NCBI GenBank assembly: GCA_903828675.1 | Contig: CAIKND010000163.1 | Coordinates: 1 to 59,692 of the forward strand | Length of the DNA stretch: 59,692 nucleotides | Reading direction: 5' to 3' | Source of the DNA: an uncultured Acidobacteriaceae bacterium | GTDB taxonomy: Bacteria; Acidobacteriota; Terriglobia; Terriglobales; Acidobacteriaceae | Shown: positions 26,926 to 36,924 of the stretch, one piece after another | Position numbering within the stretch: position 1 is the first letter of the stretch | How the letters are laid out: every line of letters begins with the position of its first letter | The notes under the pieces: model-generated | What the model saw: the letters and a program-made list of their open reading frames with translations, nothing else | Databases searched by the model: none | Told to the model about the DNA's origin: nothing | Program-made: the position numbers and the translations under genes

Positions 26926-27768
26926 ATGCTGCTCTCGCCGCAGATGTCCAACGAACTTCTCGGGTTGCCATGGCAGTTTCTGGCCATTGGTCTGGTGCTT
27001 TGCCTGACAGTCACGGCACTGGGGTTCAAACGGGTTGAATATTTTGTGAGCCTTGGCTATGCTGCATCCATCGCCGTGCAGGCGATTGTTTTTCCTTTGC
27101 TTTACCGGGACACAATCAGAGATCTGGCGCTGGTCCAGTCAGGGTTGCTTCTTGCGTATGGTCTGAGGCTCGGTACATTTATCTCCCTCCGAAGGCACGT
27201 TCCCTCCTTTCAAAAGCAGCAGGCGGAAAACACGGCTCGCGGCGCCAAGGTAGGCGGCCTGCTGAAGATTGCCATCTGGGTCGTAGTATCGCTCTTTTAC
27301 GTTCTTCTCTTCCTGCCTGCATTGCACACGATGTCAGCGCAGGCAGGCGGATTGGCGTTGGCGTCTGTACCTGTGGGCCTTGTGTTGATGGCGATCGGCC
27401 TTGGGCTTGAAGCAGGTGCCGATTGGCAAAAATCCCGCTTCAAGAAACAAAACCCATCCCGGTTCTGCGACAAAGGCCTCTTCAGCGTGGTGCGCTTTCC
27501 GAATTACTTTGGCGAGATGGTGTTTTGGCTCGGTGTCTGGGTCTCGGCGATGTCGACCTTTAGGACAGTGTCCGCCTGGGGGCTGGGGTCCCTTGGCTTT
27601 CTGGGCATCGTAATGGTGATGTTCGGCGCGGCGCGCCGCCTGGAATTGAAGCAAGGCAAAAGCTACGGTTCCGATGCAGCCTTTGAAGTTTACTCGCACA
27701 AGGTGCCGATCCTTATACCGTTCCTGCCCGTGTATTCCCTGCGAAGCCCCGGAGTATCAAAGAGATGA
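26926..27768 (+). CDS. DUF1295 membrane protein (steroid 5-alpha-reductase-like)
   Basis: The product is 280 residues with AGGAAGG just before the ATG at 26926. Six to seven hydrophobic segments are visible. The C-terminal part carries the DUF1295 signature: G-x-x-L-E-A-x-A-D-x-Q-K-x-x-F, then N-P-S-R-F-C-D-K-G-L-F-S-x-V-R-x-P-N-Y-F-G-E-M. Related proteins are membrane NADPH-dependent reductases of lipid or isoprenoid double bonds and some methyltransferases; the substrate is unknown. Its last codons overlap the next gene as ATGA, so the two act together. Confidence 0.9.
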   Translation: MLLSPQMSNELLGLPWQFLAIGLVLCLTVTALGFKRVEYFVSLGYAASIAVQAIVFPLLYRDTIRDLALVQSGLLLAYGLRLGTFISLRRHVPSFQKQQAENTARGAKVGGLLKIAIWVVVSLFYVLLFLPALHTMSAQAGGLALASVPVGLVLMAIGLGLEAGADWQKSRFKKQNPSRFCDKGLFSVVRFPNYFGEMVFWLGVWVSAMSTFRTVSAWGLGSLGFLGIVMVMFGAARRLELKQGKSYGSDAAFEVYSHKVPILIPFLPVYSLRSPGVSKR

Positions 27769-28703
27769 CACAACCTCAGGTCTGCATCGCTGGAGCAACT
27801 GGCTACCTGGGTAGCCGGCTCGTCGCGCAACTGCGAGCGCGGTCAATTCCAGTTAGGGCGATATTGAAGGACCGAAACTGCGAAACTGATCAGTGCAGGA
27901 TGAATGCACTAGGAGCCACGCTCGCCTTTGTTGACGCATCGCTCATCGGGTCCTATTCAGAGGCGCTTTCGGGCGCTGAGGTCGCGATCTCGTGCATGGC
28001 ATCCGGCAACGTGCATGTAGATTCAACCAACGATTTTTGGGCTATCGATCGCGACGCGAACATTCGCTTCGGGCTTGAGGCGGTCTGCGCTGGCGCTAAA
28101 CACGTCATTCTGGTGGCAACGTTCGAAGGGCGCGACTCAAGAAAGCTGACCGAGTTCAGCGATGCCAAAGAAGGCGCAGTGGACGCGATTGGCGCAGCTT
28201 GCCGCCAGGCAGGCGCAGCGTTCACCGTCATCCGACCGACTGCCTATTTCAGCGATCTGACCAACCGGGCATTCGACTCGGTGCAGAAGAAAGGCACCTA
28301 TACCGTCATTGGAGACGGATCATGTCGTATCAATCCGATCGACGGAGATGACGTCGCAGTGTTCATTACCGATTGCATTAGCGATCCCAAACAGGCAGGA
28401 CGCGAGCATCAGATTGGAGGCCCCGAGACTTTCACCTTTCGGGAGATAGGCTTGCTCGCGGCCGAGGTAATTGGATTGCCCTACCCATTGAAGGTAAGGT
28501 CGATTCCACTATGGCCTTTGCGAGTTTTGGCGGCTATGGCCGGAATGGCTGGCTGCGCCTTACGCAAGAGCCGGCGATCGGCGGCGATCCTGAAGTGGAT
28601 GATTTATTCGAGCACCCACGATGCAGTCGCAGTGACCTGTGGCACGCATCGGCTCTACGATGAATTTTGTTCGAAGCGCGATGCCGTGCGGCCTGCGGTC
28701 TGA
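27765..28703 (+). CDS. NAD(P)-binding SDR/NmrA-like protein
   Basis: The product is 312 residues. The start at 27765 overlaps the stop of the DUF1295 gene (ATGA). The N-terminal Rossmann motif G-A-T-G-Y-L-G is at about residues 10-16, as in atypical short-chain dehydrogenases that read N-A-D(P). A later R-P-T-A-Y-F-S and G-D-G-x-x-R-I-N-P-I-D-G-D-D-V-A pattern is shared with the NmrA and vinyl-reductase-like groups. The canonical Y-x-x-x-K dyad is not evident, which fits the atypical class. With its membrane partner it may reduce or modify a lipid-soluble substrate; inference from the gene pair. Confidence 0.88.
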   Translation: MTQPQVCIAGATGYLGSRLVAQLRARSIPVRAILKDRNCETDQCRMNALGATLAFVDASLIGSYSEALSGAEVAISCMASGNVHVDSTNDFWAIDRDANIRFGLEAVCAGAKHVILVATFEGRDSRKLTEFSDAKEGAVDAIGAACRQAGAAFTVIRPTAYFSDLTNRAFDSVQKKGTYTVIGDGSCRINPIDGDDVAVFITDCISDPKQAGREHQIGGPETFTFREIGLLAAEVIGLPYPLKVRSIPLWPLRVLAAMAGMAGCALRKSRRSAAILKWMIYSSTHDAVAVTCGTHRLYDEFCSKRDAVRPAV

Positions 28704-28913
28704 AGGGGCCCTCCATGTGGAGTGGTACCTGAGGTTCATCGGGCGCGAAAGTTTAAGGCAGAGGCCTGCGGTCAAAGGTCAAATAGTTTTGCTCACTTTG
28801 GCCAATGCGATGAGTTCATGAGAAAACGATTGGCAACCCCTACCACTTACACGGTCGCCAATTCGTGTTCGATTGTCCTTCAGTCTTCGATTATTAGAAA
28901 TCTGTGGTTTCGC

Positions 28914-29948
28914 TCACCTGATCGCCGGGCTAACTTGAATTACAAGTTTTCCGAAGTTCTTTCCTTGGAGCAATCCAATGAAGGCATCGGGCGCACGTTC
29001 CAGCCCTTCCACGACATCCTCGCGATACTTGATCTTCCCCGCGGTGAACCACTGCGACATCTGCTTTTGAAATTCGCTGAAGTGCGACCCGTAATCGTCA
29101 AATATGATGAATCCCTGAACGCGTATGCGGCGCTTCAGGAAGGTGCCCATCACTTGAGCGGTGCGATCTCGTCCCACCGGAGCTTCTCGGTCGTTGTAAT
29201 GTGCGATCAAACCACAGAGGGGGATGCGCGCGCGCGTATTGAGTAGGGGCAGAACAGCCTCAAAGACCACGCCTCCTACACTCTCAAAATAGACATCGAT
29301 ACCCTTGGGGCAGGCATTTGCGAGCAGGTCCTTCAACGCGGGATCTCGATGGTCAACGCAAGTGTCGAAGCCTAGATCTTCAACGGCAGATTTGCATTTT
29401 GCTTCGCCTCCAGCTATGCCCACTACGTGACATCCCTTAAGTTTTGCAATCTGTCCGACGACGGATCCGACCGCGCCGGTAGCTGCTGCAACGACTACCG
29501 TCTCCCCGGCTTTCGGCTGCCCAATCTCCAGCAAGCCCATGTAGGCTGTGAATCCCGGCATCCCAAGTACGCCGAGGGCATAGGAAGGATGCTCCATTTG
29601 CGGGCCCAAGTTGAAGACTCCCTTTCCGTCAGACACTGCGTACTTCTGCCAGCCACTCTGGCTCAGCACCCAATCGCCAATTGCGAAGTCAGGATGGTGC
29701 GAGATCTCTACCAGACTGACGGTTGATCCTACCATCACCTCGCCGATCGCTACCGGGGGCGCGTATGAGGGGGCATCGCTCATTCTGCCTCGCATGTAGG
29801 GGTCGAGCGAAAGGAAGATGGTTCGCAGGAGCATCTGGCCCTGGGCAGGGACGGGGACGGATTGTGTCTCGATCCTGAAATCGCTGGGAGTGGGCGCTCC
29901 GGTTGGCCTGGAGGCGAGGACGATTCGTTGATTTTCTGGATTTCTCAT
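28914..29948 (-). CDS. NADPH-dependent oxidoreductase, MDR family (CurA-like)
   Basis: The product is 344 residues starting at the ATG at 29948, with GGAGAG 6 nt upstream. It follows the leukotriene B4 12-hydroxydehydrogenase/curcumin-reductase pattern: L-S-L-D-P-Y-M-R-G-R-M, then G-x-x-V-G-S-x-V and A-A-A-T-G-A-V-G-S-V-V-G for the Rossmann fold, and C-G-L-I-A-H-Y-N. Such enzymes reduce the carbon-carbon double bond of enones using NADPH and need no zinc, and no zinc-ligand cysteines are seen. Cytoplasmic. It converges on the SDR gene, with 210 nt between them and no shared operon. Confidence 0.93.
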   Translation of the reverse strand: MRNPENQRIVLASRPTGAPTPSDFRIETQSVPVPAQGQMLLRTIFLSLDPYMRGRMSDAPSYAPPVAIGEVMVGSTVSLVEISHHPDFAIGDWVLSQSGWQKYAVSDGKGVFNLGPQMEHPSYALGVLGMPGFTAYMGLLEIGQPKAGETVVVAAATGAVGSVVGQIAKLKGCHVVGIAGGEAKCKSAVEDLGFDTCVDHRDPALKDLLANACPKGIDVYFESVGGVVFEAVLPLLNTRARIPLCGLIAHYNDREAPVGRDRTAQVMGTFLKRRIRVQGFIIFDDYGSHFSEFQKQMSQWFTAGKIKYREDVVEGLERAPDAFIGLLQGKNFGKLVIQVSPAIR

Positions 29949-30737
29949 AGTTGACTCTCCATTTGATTGTACTTTTCAAGTATCGACAAGCTCAGGTATG
30001 TTCTGCGAAAACGCTAATTGCATATGCGCACGCACGTTGATCTTTATTGCTCGTATCGAAGCGTTTCGCGAGAAGTTTTCCACTTTTTGTGGATCGCCGG
30101 TATTCCGAGACCGCGAGAAAGCCCGTACCGCATTGCTCAGGAGATTGACGATAAATGATCGAAGAGTGATATTGAATGATCCGAACCGGCGGTGGTAAGC
30201 ACCGAAGAGGCAACCAGCAATACGCTTAATCCCTGCAGGATGCTCATTCCGATTCGACGCTGTTGAAGCAAGGGCTCGTATACGTGGCGTAATCGAGGAA
30301 GCGGCAGCCTTGGCGTAGGCTGAATTGCACGTGCGTCGAGATCGTGAGCATTGATTGGGTTTTGCGGGCTTCAGTCAATAAAGTCAAGCAAGAGTCCAAC
30401 TGAATGTGACGGTTCGGCGGCTCGCGCATTTTGTTTGATCCCTTTCCACCGTGCCTCGCGGTTAACCCATTAGTGAGCATGCAAGAGCAGGCCCACTTTG
30501 TCCCCAATCCGAAGCTGGTCATACGGGCGCCAATTCTGAATCTGTGCGCGTCATCGCCCTTATCCGGGTGGCTGGTTGTTGCAGAGCGTATGTCCATGGA
30601 CTCACTCAAGCCTCGAAGAGGCAGGCTATGATCTCGCCCGCAACTCGGGGAGAGCACGTTTTCAAAGCTGGAATAAGCGGAATCAAAGCCAGGTTATCGA
30701 GAGGTAATCGGTCCCAACTCTCTAAAAGGATGGAACT
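29949..30737. other. Divergent intergenic region, no gene assigned
   Basis: About 790 nt between the oxidoreductase and the Ig/cytochrome gene. The longest frame (30244-30657, minus, 137 residues) shows no recognisable domain and no ribosome binding site, so I do not call it. Promoters for both neighbours should lie here. Confidence 0.5.
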
Positions 30738-33554
30738 ATGAACACTACTCGTCGTATTCGGCCCGAGCGGCTGGCGCAGCTCGTGGTTGCACTATGCCTG
30801 GCTTTGATCATCCTGACGATCACGCACTCGGTGAACGCCAGTCGCTCAGCTGTGACCATAAGCTACGCAACCCCTGCGCCGTTTCAGATCGGAGCCAGCA
30901 TAGTGCCGATCGTTCCAACAACGACTGGCAGGGATCTCAAATTCCGCATCAGTCCTTCACTTCCCGCAGGCCTGACGTTTTCGCGAAAGTCAGGCAGCAT
31001 ATCTGGAACGCCCACTGCGGTTACTCCTCCTGCGGTGTACGTTATTACGGCATCGAACGATCGAGGAACAGCAACCTTCAGGCTTACATTGTCAGTGATC
31101 GGCAATGGCGGCCCGTCTGCTCTGGTATATCCAACGCCTGCTCCTCTGCTGGTTGGACTTCCAATTACATCTCTTTCGCCAGCGGTGAGCGGCGTTGTCA
31201 CTCAGTTCAGCGTGACCCCCGCGCTGCCAGCCGGGCTGGCGATGGACCCGGCGACCGGCGTAATCTCAGGAACGCCAACCGCCGTTACAACGTCAGCGGA
31301 CTACACCATCACAGCTGCCAACGCAGCAGGGCAAACGAGCTACTCGCTGGCTTTGTCGGTTGACGCTGGTCCTACCGTTCACCTGACTGCGACTGCCACG
31401 GATCCAAATTCCCAGACGCTGACTTTCCGCTGGCAAACGACCGACGGAGTCCTCGTCAATGTCAACGGTGATCAGGCGGATTGGCAACTTCCGTCCGGTC
31501 CCGGACTGCACCTCGCTTACCTGTTGGTCTCGAATGGCCAAGGTGGTTACGCTGAGGACAGGCTGGTTGTGAATACAGATGTAATTGGAAATCCCGTCCT
31601 GACGACGGCGCCAGTTGACCTCTCCGCGCCGGCAGCTGCGTCACAAACAGGAGACTTCTACCGCTCCTATGTGCAAGCCGGATTAACGGCGGGCGATTAC
31701 TTCCCGGGACTCACAGGCGGATCGCACGTAGTTCAGGTTGCGGGGTTGGCTGTGCAGATTCTTGACACTGCCAGATCTTTTGCAACAGCCGGAATCGGAG
31801 TGACGAACCAGCGCGGCGAATATGTGATCCAAGGCTTGCCGGTTGGCACGACATACCAGGCGGATTGCCAGAACCAGACAGGCCTTTCGGGAAATCTGTT
31901 CTGCACTTCGGATAGTGCATTTCAATTGCCCGGGAGTTTGACTTTTTCCATGCTGCCCCTTGCCGTAACTGATTGGTATCCAGGTGGAGAGACGTATACG
32001 TCAGCCTGGATGACAGGCACCATGAAACTCGCGGACAACAGTTCCTGCGGTCTGAGCGATGAGTTCTTCGGATTGGCGCCCGCTGGCGTCATCTCCCTGC
32101 TCGATGTCTCCAACAACCCCATCAACTGGCCTCAGTTCAGCCCGGCCTCGGTCAACGAATTTATGGATTTTGCGCTGCCTACATCAGGTGGCTTCACCTC
32201 GACTGGAGCGACTCGCGTCCAATTTGGCTGCGAAGGCGCAACACCGGTCACATTGCCGGTTCCAGCCGGTGTGAGCATTTACACCAATACGGACCTCGGT
32301 ACCGTGACGCTGCCAAACACGGGATCGCCAGCGATTACGTCGATCAAGGCTGACTATCAGAGCCAGGTCGTAGCATCCTTTCCCCCGCCCCCTCCGGCCT
32401 TTCCCCCGCCTCCGCCACCCTCGAACATCAACCCGCGCAGCACTGCATTCCTGGGATTCAAAGGGATTGATTCAAGAAAGGGAGCTTGCCAATACTACAA
32501 GGCGGTCGGTGCCGTGAAATCCTGCGATGCATCGGGTACACCGTCCGGGGCGATCAGCTTTAATGACTGGATGCGCAAGGTGAAGATTGGGCCATTCGCA
32601 GTGGCGGGGACACCAGAGTACACTGCAAGTTACATCAACAAAGTTGATTTGAACCTCGCGCGCGTTCACCACTCAATCTCTTACGGGCCAAACCAGACGG
32701 CAGCATATGTTTGTAATCACGCAGGCCCGAGTGTCGCCGATCCTTTGCAGCCGGAAATCGATTCGGTGATCGACGACGCAATCAGTAACAAGAAGCTTGT
32801 GGCTTGCGTGGCCATGGACCACGGCATCTCTCCGGGTGTAAATCTTGATGCCCAGGGAGTCGCGCAGCCATTTACGCGATTCCTGATCTTTGGACCTAGC
32901 GGGAACCTGCTCATGTCAGTCAATCTCGATGGCCGCGGTGAGAAGTTCGTGCCTGGAACATGCGTGGCATGCCACGGAGGTGACCACTATGCTGGACGCT
33001 ATCCAGAAGATGGCTCGGGGCCTGCGAACATAGGTGCTCATTTCGTTCCTTACGACAGCGGCAACTTCGAGTTCTCGAGCAAGCCAGGTCTGACGTTGCA
33101 GGATCAGCAGGAGGCACTCTACCTGCTGAACCAGAACGTGCTGAATGCCGGGCCGACGGTGGCTGAACAGGAGTTGATAGCCGGCTGGTATGCGACCAGT
33201 CATGAATTGGATCCTGTTTATGTGCCTGCGAGTTGGCAGACGGCAGGCCCCAAGATGGTCAGCTACTACCAAAATATTTACGCACACAGCTGCCGCACTT
33301 GCCACGTCGCGATGACGGAGGGTTACAACTTCGATCACTATCACAACTATCAAGTTCCAAATGGCACGTACCGTTCCAACTCCGGTGTTGCGCCCACAGT
33401 ATCGGCGCAGTGCGGACCGGGCTACGCTCTGCCGCTCCTCTCATATTCGATGCCCAACTCACTGGTTACGTTCAACCGTTTCTGGGCTCAGTTTGGCTCA
33501 CCGAGTGATACGGCAGCTCGCACTGCCTGCAACAATGCCGTGAATCCGTTTTAA
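30738..33554 (+). CDS. Secreted protein with putative Ig domains and two c-type heme motifs
   Basis: The product is 938 residues; AAAGGA 7 nt before the ATG at 30738 supports the start. A signal peptide of about 38 residues ends near V-N-A-S. Two putative Ig modules of the He_PIG kind follow (each with L-P-A-G-L and I-S-G-T-P-T-A-V-T), then a PKD-like module with D-P-N-S-Q-T-L-T-F-R-W. A proline-rich linker (about 552-566) leads to the C-terminal half, where CVACH (C742-H746) and CRTCH (C852-H856) are c-type heme-binding motifs. It should be an extracytoplasmic electron-transfer or catalytic protein. The fusion is unusual; an oxidase is one possibility. A hairpin terminator follows. Confidence 0.82.
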   Translation: MNTTRRIRPERLAQLVVALCLALIILTITHSVNASRSAVTISYATPAPFQIGASIVPIVPTTTGRDLKFRISPSLPAGLTFSRKSGSISGTPTAVTPPAVYVITASNDRGTATFRLTLSVIGNGGPSALVYPTPAPLLVGLPITSLSPAVSGVVTQFSVTPALPAGLAMDPATGVISGTPTAVTTSADYTITAANAAGQTSYSLALSVDAGPTVHLTATATDPNSQTLTFRWQTTDGVLVNVNGDQADWQLPSGPGLHLAYLLVSNGQGGYAEDRLVVNTDVIGNPVLTTAPVDLSAPAAASQTGDFYRSYVQAGLTAGDYFPGLTGGSHVVQVAGLAVQILDTARSFATAGIGVTNQRGEYVIQGLPVGTTYQADCQNQTGLSGNLFCTSDSAFQLPGSLTFSMLPLAVTDWYPGGETYTSAWMTGTMKLADNSSCGLSDEFFGLAPAGVISLLDVSNNPINWPQFSPASVNEFMDFALPTSGGFTSTGATRVQFGCEGATPVTLPVPAGVSIYTNTDLGTVTLPNTGSPAITSIKADYQSQVVASFPPPPPAFPPPPPPSNINPRSTAFLGFKGIDSRKGACQYYKAVGAVKSCDASGTPSGAISFNDWMRKVKIGPFAVAGTPEYTASYINKVDLNLARVHHSISYGPNQTAAYVCNHAGPSVADPLQPEIDSVIDDAISNKKLVACVAMDHGISPGVNLDAQGVAQPFTRFLIFGPSGNLLMSVNLDGRGEKFVPGTCVACHGGDHYAGRYPEDGSGPANIGAHFVPYDSGNFEFSSKPGLTLQDQQEALYLLNQNVLNAGPTVAEQELIAGWYATSHELDPVYVPASWQTAGPKMVSYYQNIYAHSCRTCHVAMTEGYNFDHYHNYQVPNGTYRSNSGVAPTVSAQCGPGYALPLLSYSMPNSLVTFNRFWAQFGSPSDTAARTACNNAVNPF

Positions 33555-33601
33555 GAATTCAATGCAGGCAAATCATCGCCATCGAAACCTTATTGCGCTT
33601 A

Positions 33602-33633
33602 CCGGGCGACAGATAATACGATATGTCGCCCGG
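33602..33633 (+). terminator. Hairpin terminator after the Ig/cytochrome gene
   Basis: ccgggcgaca at 33602-33611 pairs perfectly with tgtcgcccgg at 33624-33633 across a 12-nt loop. A weak T-containing tail follows. Confidence 0.7.
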
Positions 33634-33980
33634 CATTCTACTTAACGCGAATGGAGCGTTCCCAAGCATGGCAAAGAAGGCAGACTCGACTTTCCACTCG
33701 GCTTAGTAATTTCGATTGTTTCCGAGTGCCCGATAAATCAACCCCGTTCAAATGAGGCTCTCGCACCGGCTCGGATCTTGAAGAGCATCGAATTGCCAGT
33801 AGATCCTCAGGGCAAACCGTACTCAATAGAAGATGATCTGCACGAGACACTATATTAGTCAGCGCGCGTCTGAATGATTGAACAACACTAGCTTCCGCGT
33901 GAATCAGATCATGCTGTTGTGGTGAAAAGGACCGCCCATCATCGCCGATTTTGTAACAGAAAATGCTTGGTTCAGCTCAC
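33634..33980. other. Intergenic stretch, only a doubtful small frame
   Basis: About 350 nt between the terminator and the GH127 promoter. A minus-strand frame (33638-33850, 70 residues) ends in C-L-L-C-H-A-W, a heme-like motif, but has no ribosome binding site or other support and is left uncalled. Confidence 0.4.
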
Positions 33981-34032
33981 TTTACAGACGTGCGCGGCAG
34001 ATGTAGACTTCCGAGTGTCAGTAAACGCTTTC
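33981..34032 (+). promoter_or_regulatory. GH127 promoter with LacI-type operator
   Basis: TTTACA (33981-33986) and TAGACT (34004-34009) are 17 nt apart. The operator gtaaacgctttc (34021-34032) begins 11 nt after the -10 box, over the expected transcription start, a good position for repression. It is identical to the site at 46982. Confidence 0.6.
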
Positions 34033-34086
34033 TCTCGTTGTGTTGACGGGCGTCCTTGAGGATTCGTTAAAGGAGGGATATTAACA

Positions 34087-36924
34087 GTGAACAGGAAAAA
34101 GAGAGCCAAGACTTCCGCAATCCAAGCTGCCTATTCTAAAAGACTTGAGCCGAGCCGCCGAGAATTTCTGATGGGCGTGGGAGGCACTGCTGTTTTGGGT
34201 GCACTCTCCGGTGCCCCGACCTTTGCGCAGGATTCTAAAAGCGCTTTGAATATTGCTCGCGTCGCAGTCCCGACGAGCCAGGTGATGACGAGCGAGAACC
34301 GAATCTCCTCCTTGAACGACGGGTTTAATCCTGAGAACTCGTTTGACCGGAGCCATGCGCTGTATGCGCTATGGGCGGAGCCATCGACGGGCAGGCGCAC
34401 AAGTTGGGTGCAATACGAATGGAGCGAGCCTGTCAGCGTCAACAAGGTCGAGATCTATTGGGCCGTCGATCGCCCACGTGCGGGCGAGCTACCGGGAAGT
34501 TATGTGCGCAAGATTTCTGCGCCAGAAAGCTATAGAATTCTCAGCTGGAATGGGACCGATTTCACACCGGTTTCTCGGCCCCAGGGTCTTGGAGTCGCAC
34601 TTGACACGTTTAACGCGACAACCTTTGAACCAGTGAAAACGAATAAGCTTCGGATCGAAGTGGTTCCTCAGAAGGAGCGACCTGCAGGCATCCTGGAATG
34701 GAGAGTCTTCAATTACGGCCCTGTTCCATTACTTCAGCCGGTTGTAGATGCCGGCGTGGACCGTTCGGTTGTGAGCGACGGGCGGACCTATCTGTCGGGC
34801 AAGGTGACCTGGCTCGAAGACTCAAGCAAGAACCGGGCCCGCTGGGTGAAGTCCGCAGGATCAGGCGCGGTTGTCTTTGCCGATGCGGCTTCACCGGTCA
34901 CTACTGCGACATTCTCTCAACCCGGTGACTACGTGCTGGCGCTTGAGTCCAGCGGCAGCAAAGGCCCGGCGCACACGATTGGCGTACATGTGGAACCGGC
35001 GCCTCCTTCTGACCGTCTCAACGTGGTTTACACGCGGAAGTATTCGATCGATAGTAAGCTATGGAAAGATCGTACAAAGGCTCTTATTGTGAGCTGGATT
35101 CCGCACTGCATCGCCATGTGCGAACGCACAGATATTCCTGTCATGCGTGGCGACGGGGGAATCGACAACTTCATCGAAGCAGCAAAAGCGATCCGTGGCG
35201 AGCCGCACTCGGGCCACAAGGGATACGTCTTTTCTAACGCATGGGTTCACCAGACAGTTGAGTCCATGTGCATCGCCCTTATGGTCGATCCGCAGGACGA
35301 CGCCGAGATCATCAAGTCACAAAAGATGATGCGTGGGACGCTGGAGCACTGGATTCCGCTCATCCTTGCTGCTCAAATGCCGGATGGCTACCTGCAAACA
35401 GCGTACACATTGGCGGACCGCAAGAATTGGCCGGAGCGCTGGTCGCCCGACCACCGCGGCAATCATGAAGGCTATGTCTCGGGCTACTTCATCGAATCGG
35501 CCATTAATCACTACACCCTGACCGATGGGAAGGATCTCCGCCTGTATAACGCGGCAAAGAAGCTGGCCGATTGCTGGGCGGCGAACATTGGGCCCGGCAA
35601 GAAGGAATGGTTTGATGGGCACCAGGAGATGGAGCAGGCGTTGGTGCGCTTCGGCCGCTTCGTAAATGACCAGGAAGGGAATCACCGCGGGGACGCGTAT
35701 ATCGCTCTCGCGAAGTTCCTTCTCGATTCGCGGCGGGGTGGATCGGAATACGACCAGAGTCACTTGCCCCCGGGCCAGCAATATGAAGCTGTGGGCCACG
35801 CGGTGCGCGCGATGTACTTCTATTCGGGCATGGCGGATATAGCTGCTGAAACCCAGGATCGCGACTACCAAGGCGCGGTTATCTCGCTCTGGGACAACAT
35901 GGTCAACAGGAAGTACTACTTGACCGGCGGCATCGGAAGCGGGGAAACCTCCGAGGGCTTTGGGCCGAATTACTCGTTGCGCAATGAAGCTTACTGTGAA
36001 ACCTGCTCGAGCTGTGGACTTGTTTTCTTCCAGTACAAGCTCAACCTTGCCTATCACGACGCGAAGTACGCCGACCTGTACGAGCAGACGATGTACAACG
36101 CATTGCTCGGAGGAGTGGCTCTCGACGGGCAGAGCTTCTGCTATACAAATCCATTGGCGAATACCGAGCGCGCGAAGTGGCATGTGTGCCCTTGTTGCGT
36201 GGGGAATTTCGCGCGCACCTTGCTTATGATCCCGACCTGGACTTACGTGAAGAGCAATGATGGGCTCTACGTCAACATGTTTGTCGGCAGCAGGATTCAT
36301 GTTGGTCAAGTCGCGGGCGCCAACGTTGAAGTGGTTCAGAAGACAAATTACCCCTGGGATGGATCGATTTCAATTACCGTGAACCCGGGCGAAGCAAAGA
36401 CCTTCTCGGTCTATGTGCGGATCCCAGACCGTACCACAAGCAAGCTCTACAAAGATTCTCCTCTGGTCCGAGGTGTGAAGCGGTTTGCGGTCAATGGGCA
36501 CGAACAAACGCCGACTATTCATAAGGGCTATGCCGTAGTCACGCGCGAGTGGCAGGCTGGCGACCTCATCGAACTGGAGTTGCCGATGGAGCCGCAGCGC
36601 GTGGTTGCGGACAGCCGCATCAAGGCCGACCTTGGCCAGGTGGCTTTGAAATATGGCCCACTCATCTACAACGTCGAGACGGCAGACAATGGAAACATCG
36701 ACCGTAAACTAGCGGATGCACCACTCCGGGTAGAGTGGCGTCCTGACTTGCTCGGCGGCGTTATGGTGATCTCTGGGAAGTGGCAAGATGGGGCACCGAT
36801 GCTGGCGATTCCGAATTTTGCACGTGCCAATCGAGTCGGAGCGCCACCCGACTATCCCATGGATCGCGAACCCGATCATTTCACCAGAGCGAAGCCTTCA
36901 ATCAACTCGAAGGTGTGGATCTAG
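34087..36924 (+). CDS. Tat-exported GH127 beta-L-arabinofuranosidase with N-terminal accessory domains
   Basis: The product is 945 residues from a GTG at 34087 with AGGAGGG 9 nt upstream. A Tat signal is present (S-R-R-E-F-L-M-G, R24-R25). Residues about 60-210 resemble a discoidin domain and 215-310 an Ig/PKD-like module. The catalytic part (about 320-900) keeps the zinc and catalytic residues of GH127: E638 and C640 in E-T-C, and C703-C704 in C-P-C-C; in HypBA1 the equivalents are E338, C340, C417 and C418, the cysteine pair including the nucleophile. E623 is the likely acid/base. It releases L-arabinofuranose from plant side chains. First gene after a LacI-type operator. Confidence 0.93.
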   Translation: MNRKKRAKTSAIQAAYSKRLEPSRREFLMGVGGTAVLGALSGAPTFAQDSKSALNIARVAVPTSQVMTSENRISSLNDGFNPENSFDRSHALYALWAEPSTGRRTSWVQYEWSEPVSVNKVEIYWAVDRPRAGELPGSYVRKISAPESYRILSWNGTDFTPVSRPQGLGVALDTFNATTFEPVKTNKLRIEVVPQKERPAGILEWRVFNYGPVPLLQPVVDAGVDRSVVSDGRTYLSGKVTWLEDSSKNRARWVKSAGSGAVVFADAASPVTTATFSQPGDYVLALESSGSKGPAHTIGVHVEPAPPSDRLNVVYTRKYSIDSKLWKDRTKALIVSWIPHCIAMCERTDIPVMRGDGGIDNFIEAAKAIRGEPHSGHKGYVFSNAWVHQTVESMCIALMVDPQDDAEIIKSQKMMRGTLEHWIPLILAAQMPDGYLQTAYTLADRKNWPERWSPDHRGNHEGYVSGYFIESAINHYTLTDGKDLRLYNAAKKLADCWAANIGPGKKEWFDGHQEMEQALVRFGRFVNDQEGNHRGDAYIALAKFLLDSRRGGSEYDQSHLPPGQQYEAVGHAVRAMYFYSGMADIAAETQDRDYQGAVISLWDNMVNRKYYLTGGIGSGETSEGFGPNYSLRNEAYCETCSSCGLVFFQYKLNLAYHDAKYADLYEQTMYNALLGGVALDGQSFCYTNPLANTERAKWHVCPCCVGNFARTLLMIPTWTYVKSNDGLYVNMFVGSRIHVGQVAGANVEVVQKTNYPWDGSISITVNPGEAKTFSVYVRIPDRTTSKLYKDSPLVRGVKRFAVNGHEQTPTIHKGYAVVTREWQAGDLIELELPMEPQRVVADSRIKADLGQVALKYGPLIYNVETADNGNIDRKLADAPLRVEWRPDLLGGVMVISGKWQDGAPMLAIPNFARANRVGAPPDYPMDREPDHFTRAKPSINSKVWI

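Noticed and set aside
30244..30657. 137-residue minus-strand frame in an intergenic region
   Set aside because: No ribosome binding site, no recognisable domain, Cys/Arg-rich composition unlike neighbours.
33638..33850. Small minus-strand frame ending with a CLLCH heme-like motif
   Set aside because: One CxxCH in a 70-residue frame can occur by chance; no signal peptide or ribosome binding site. Homology search would decide.
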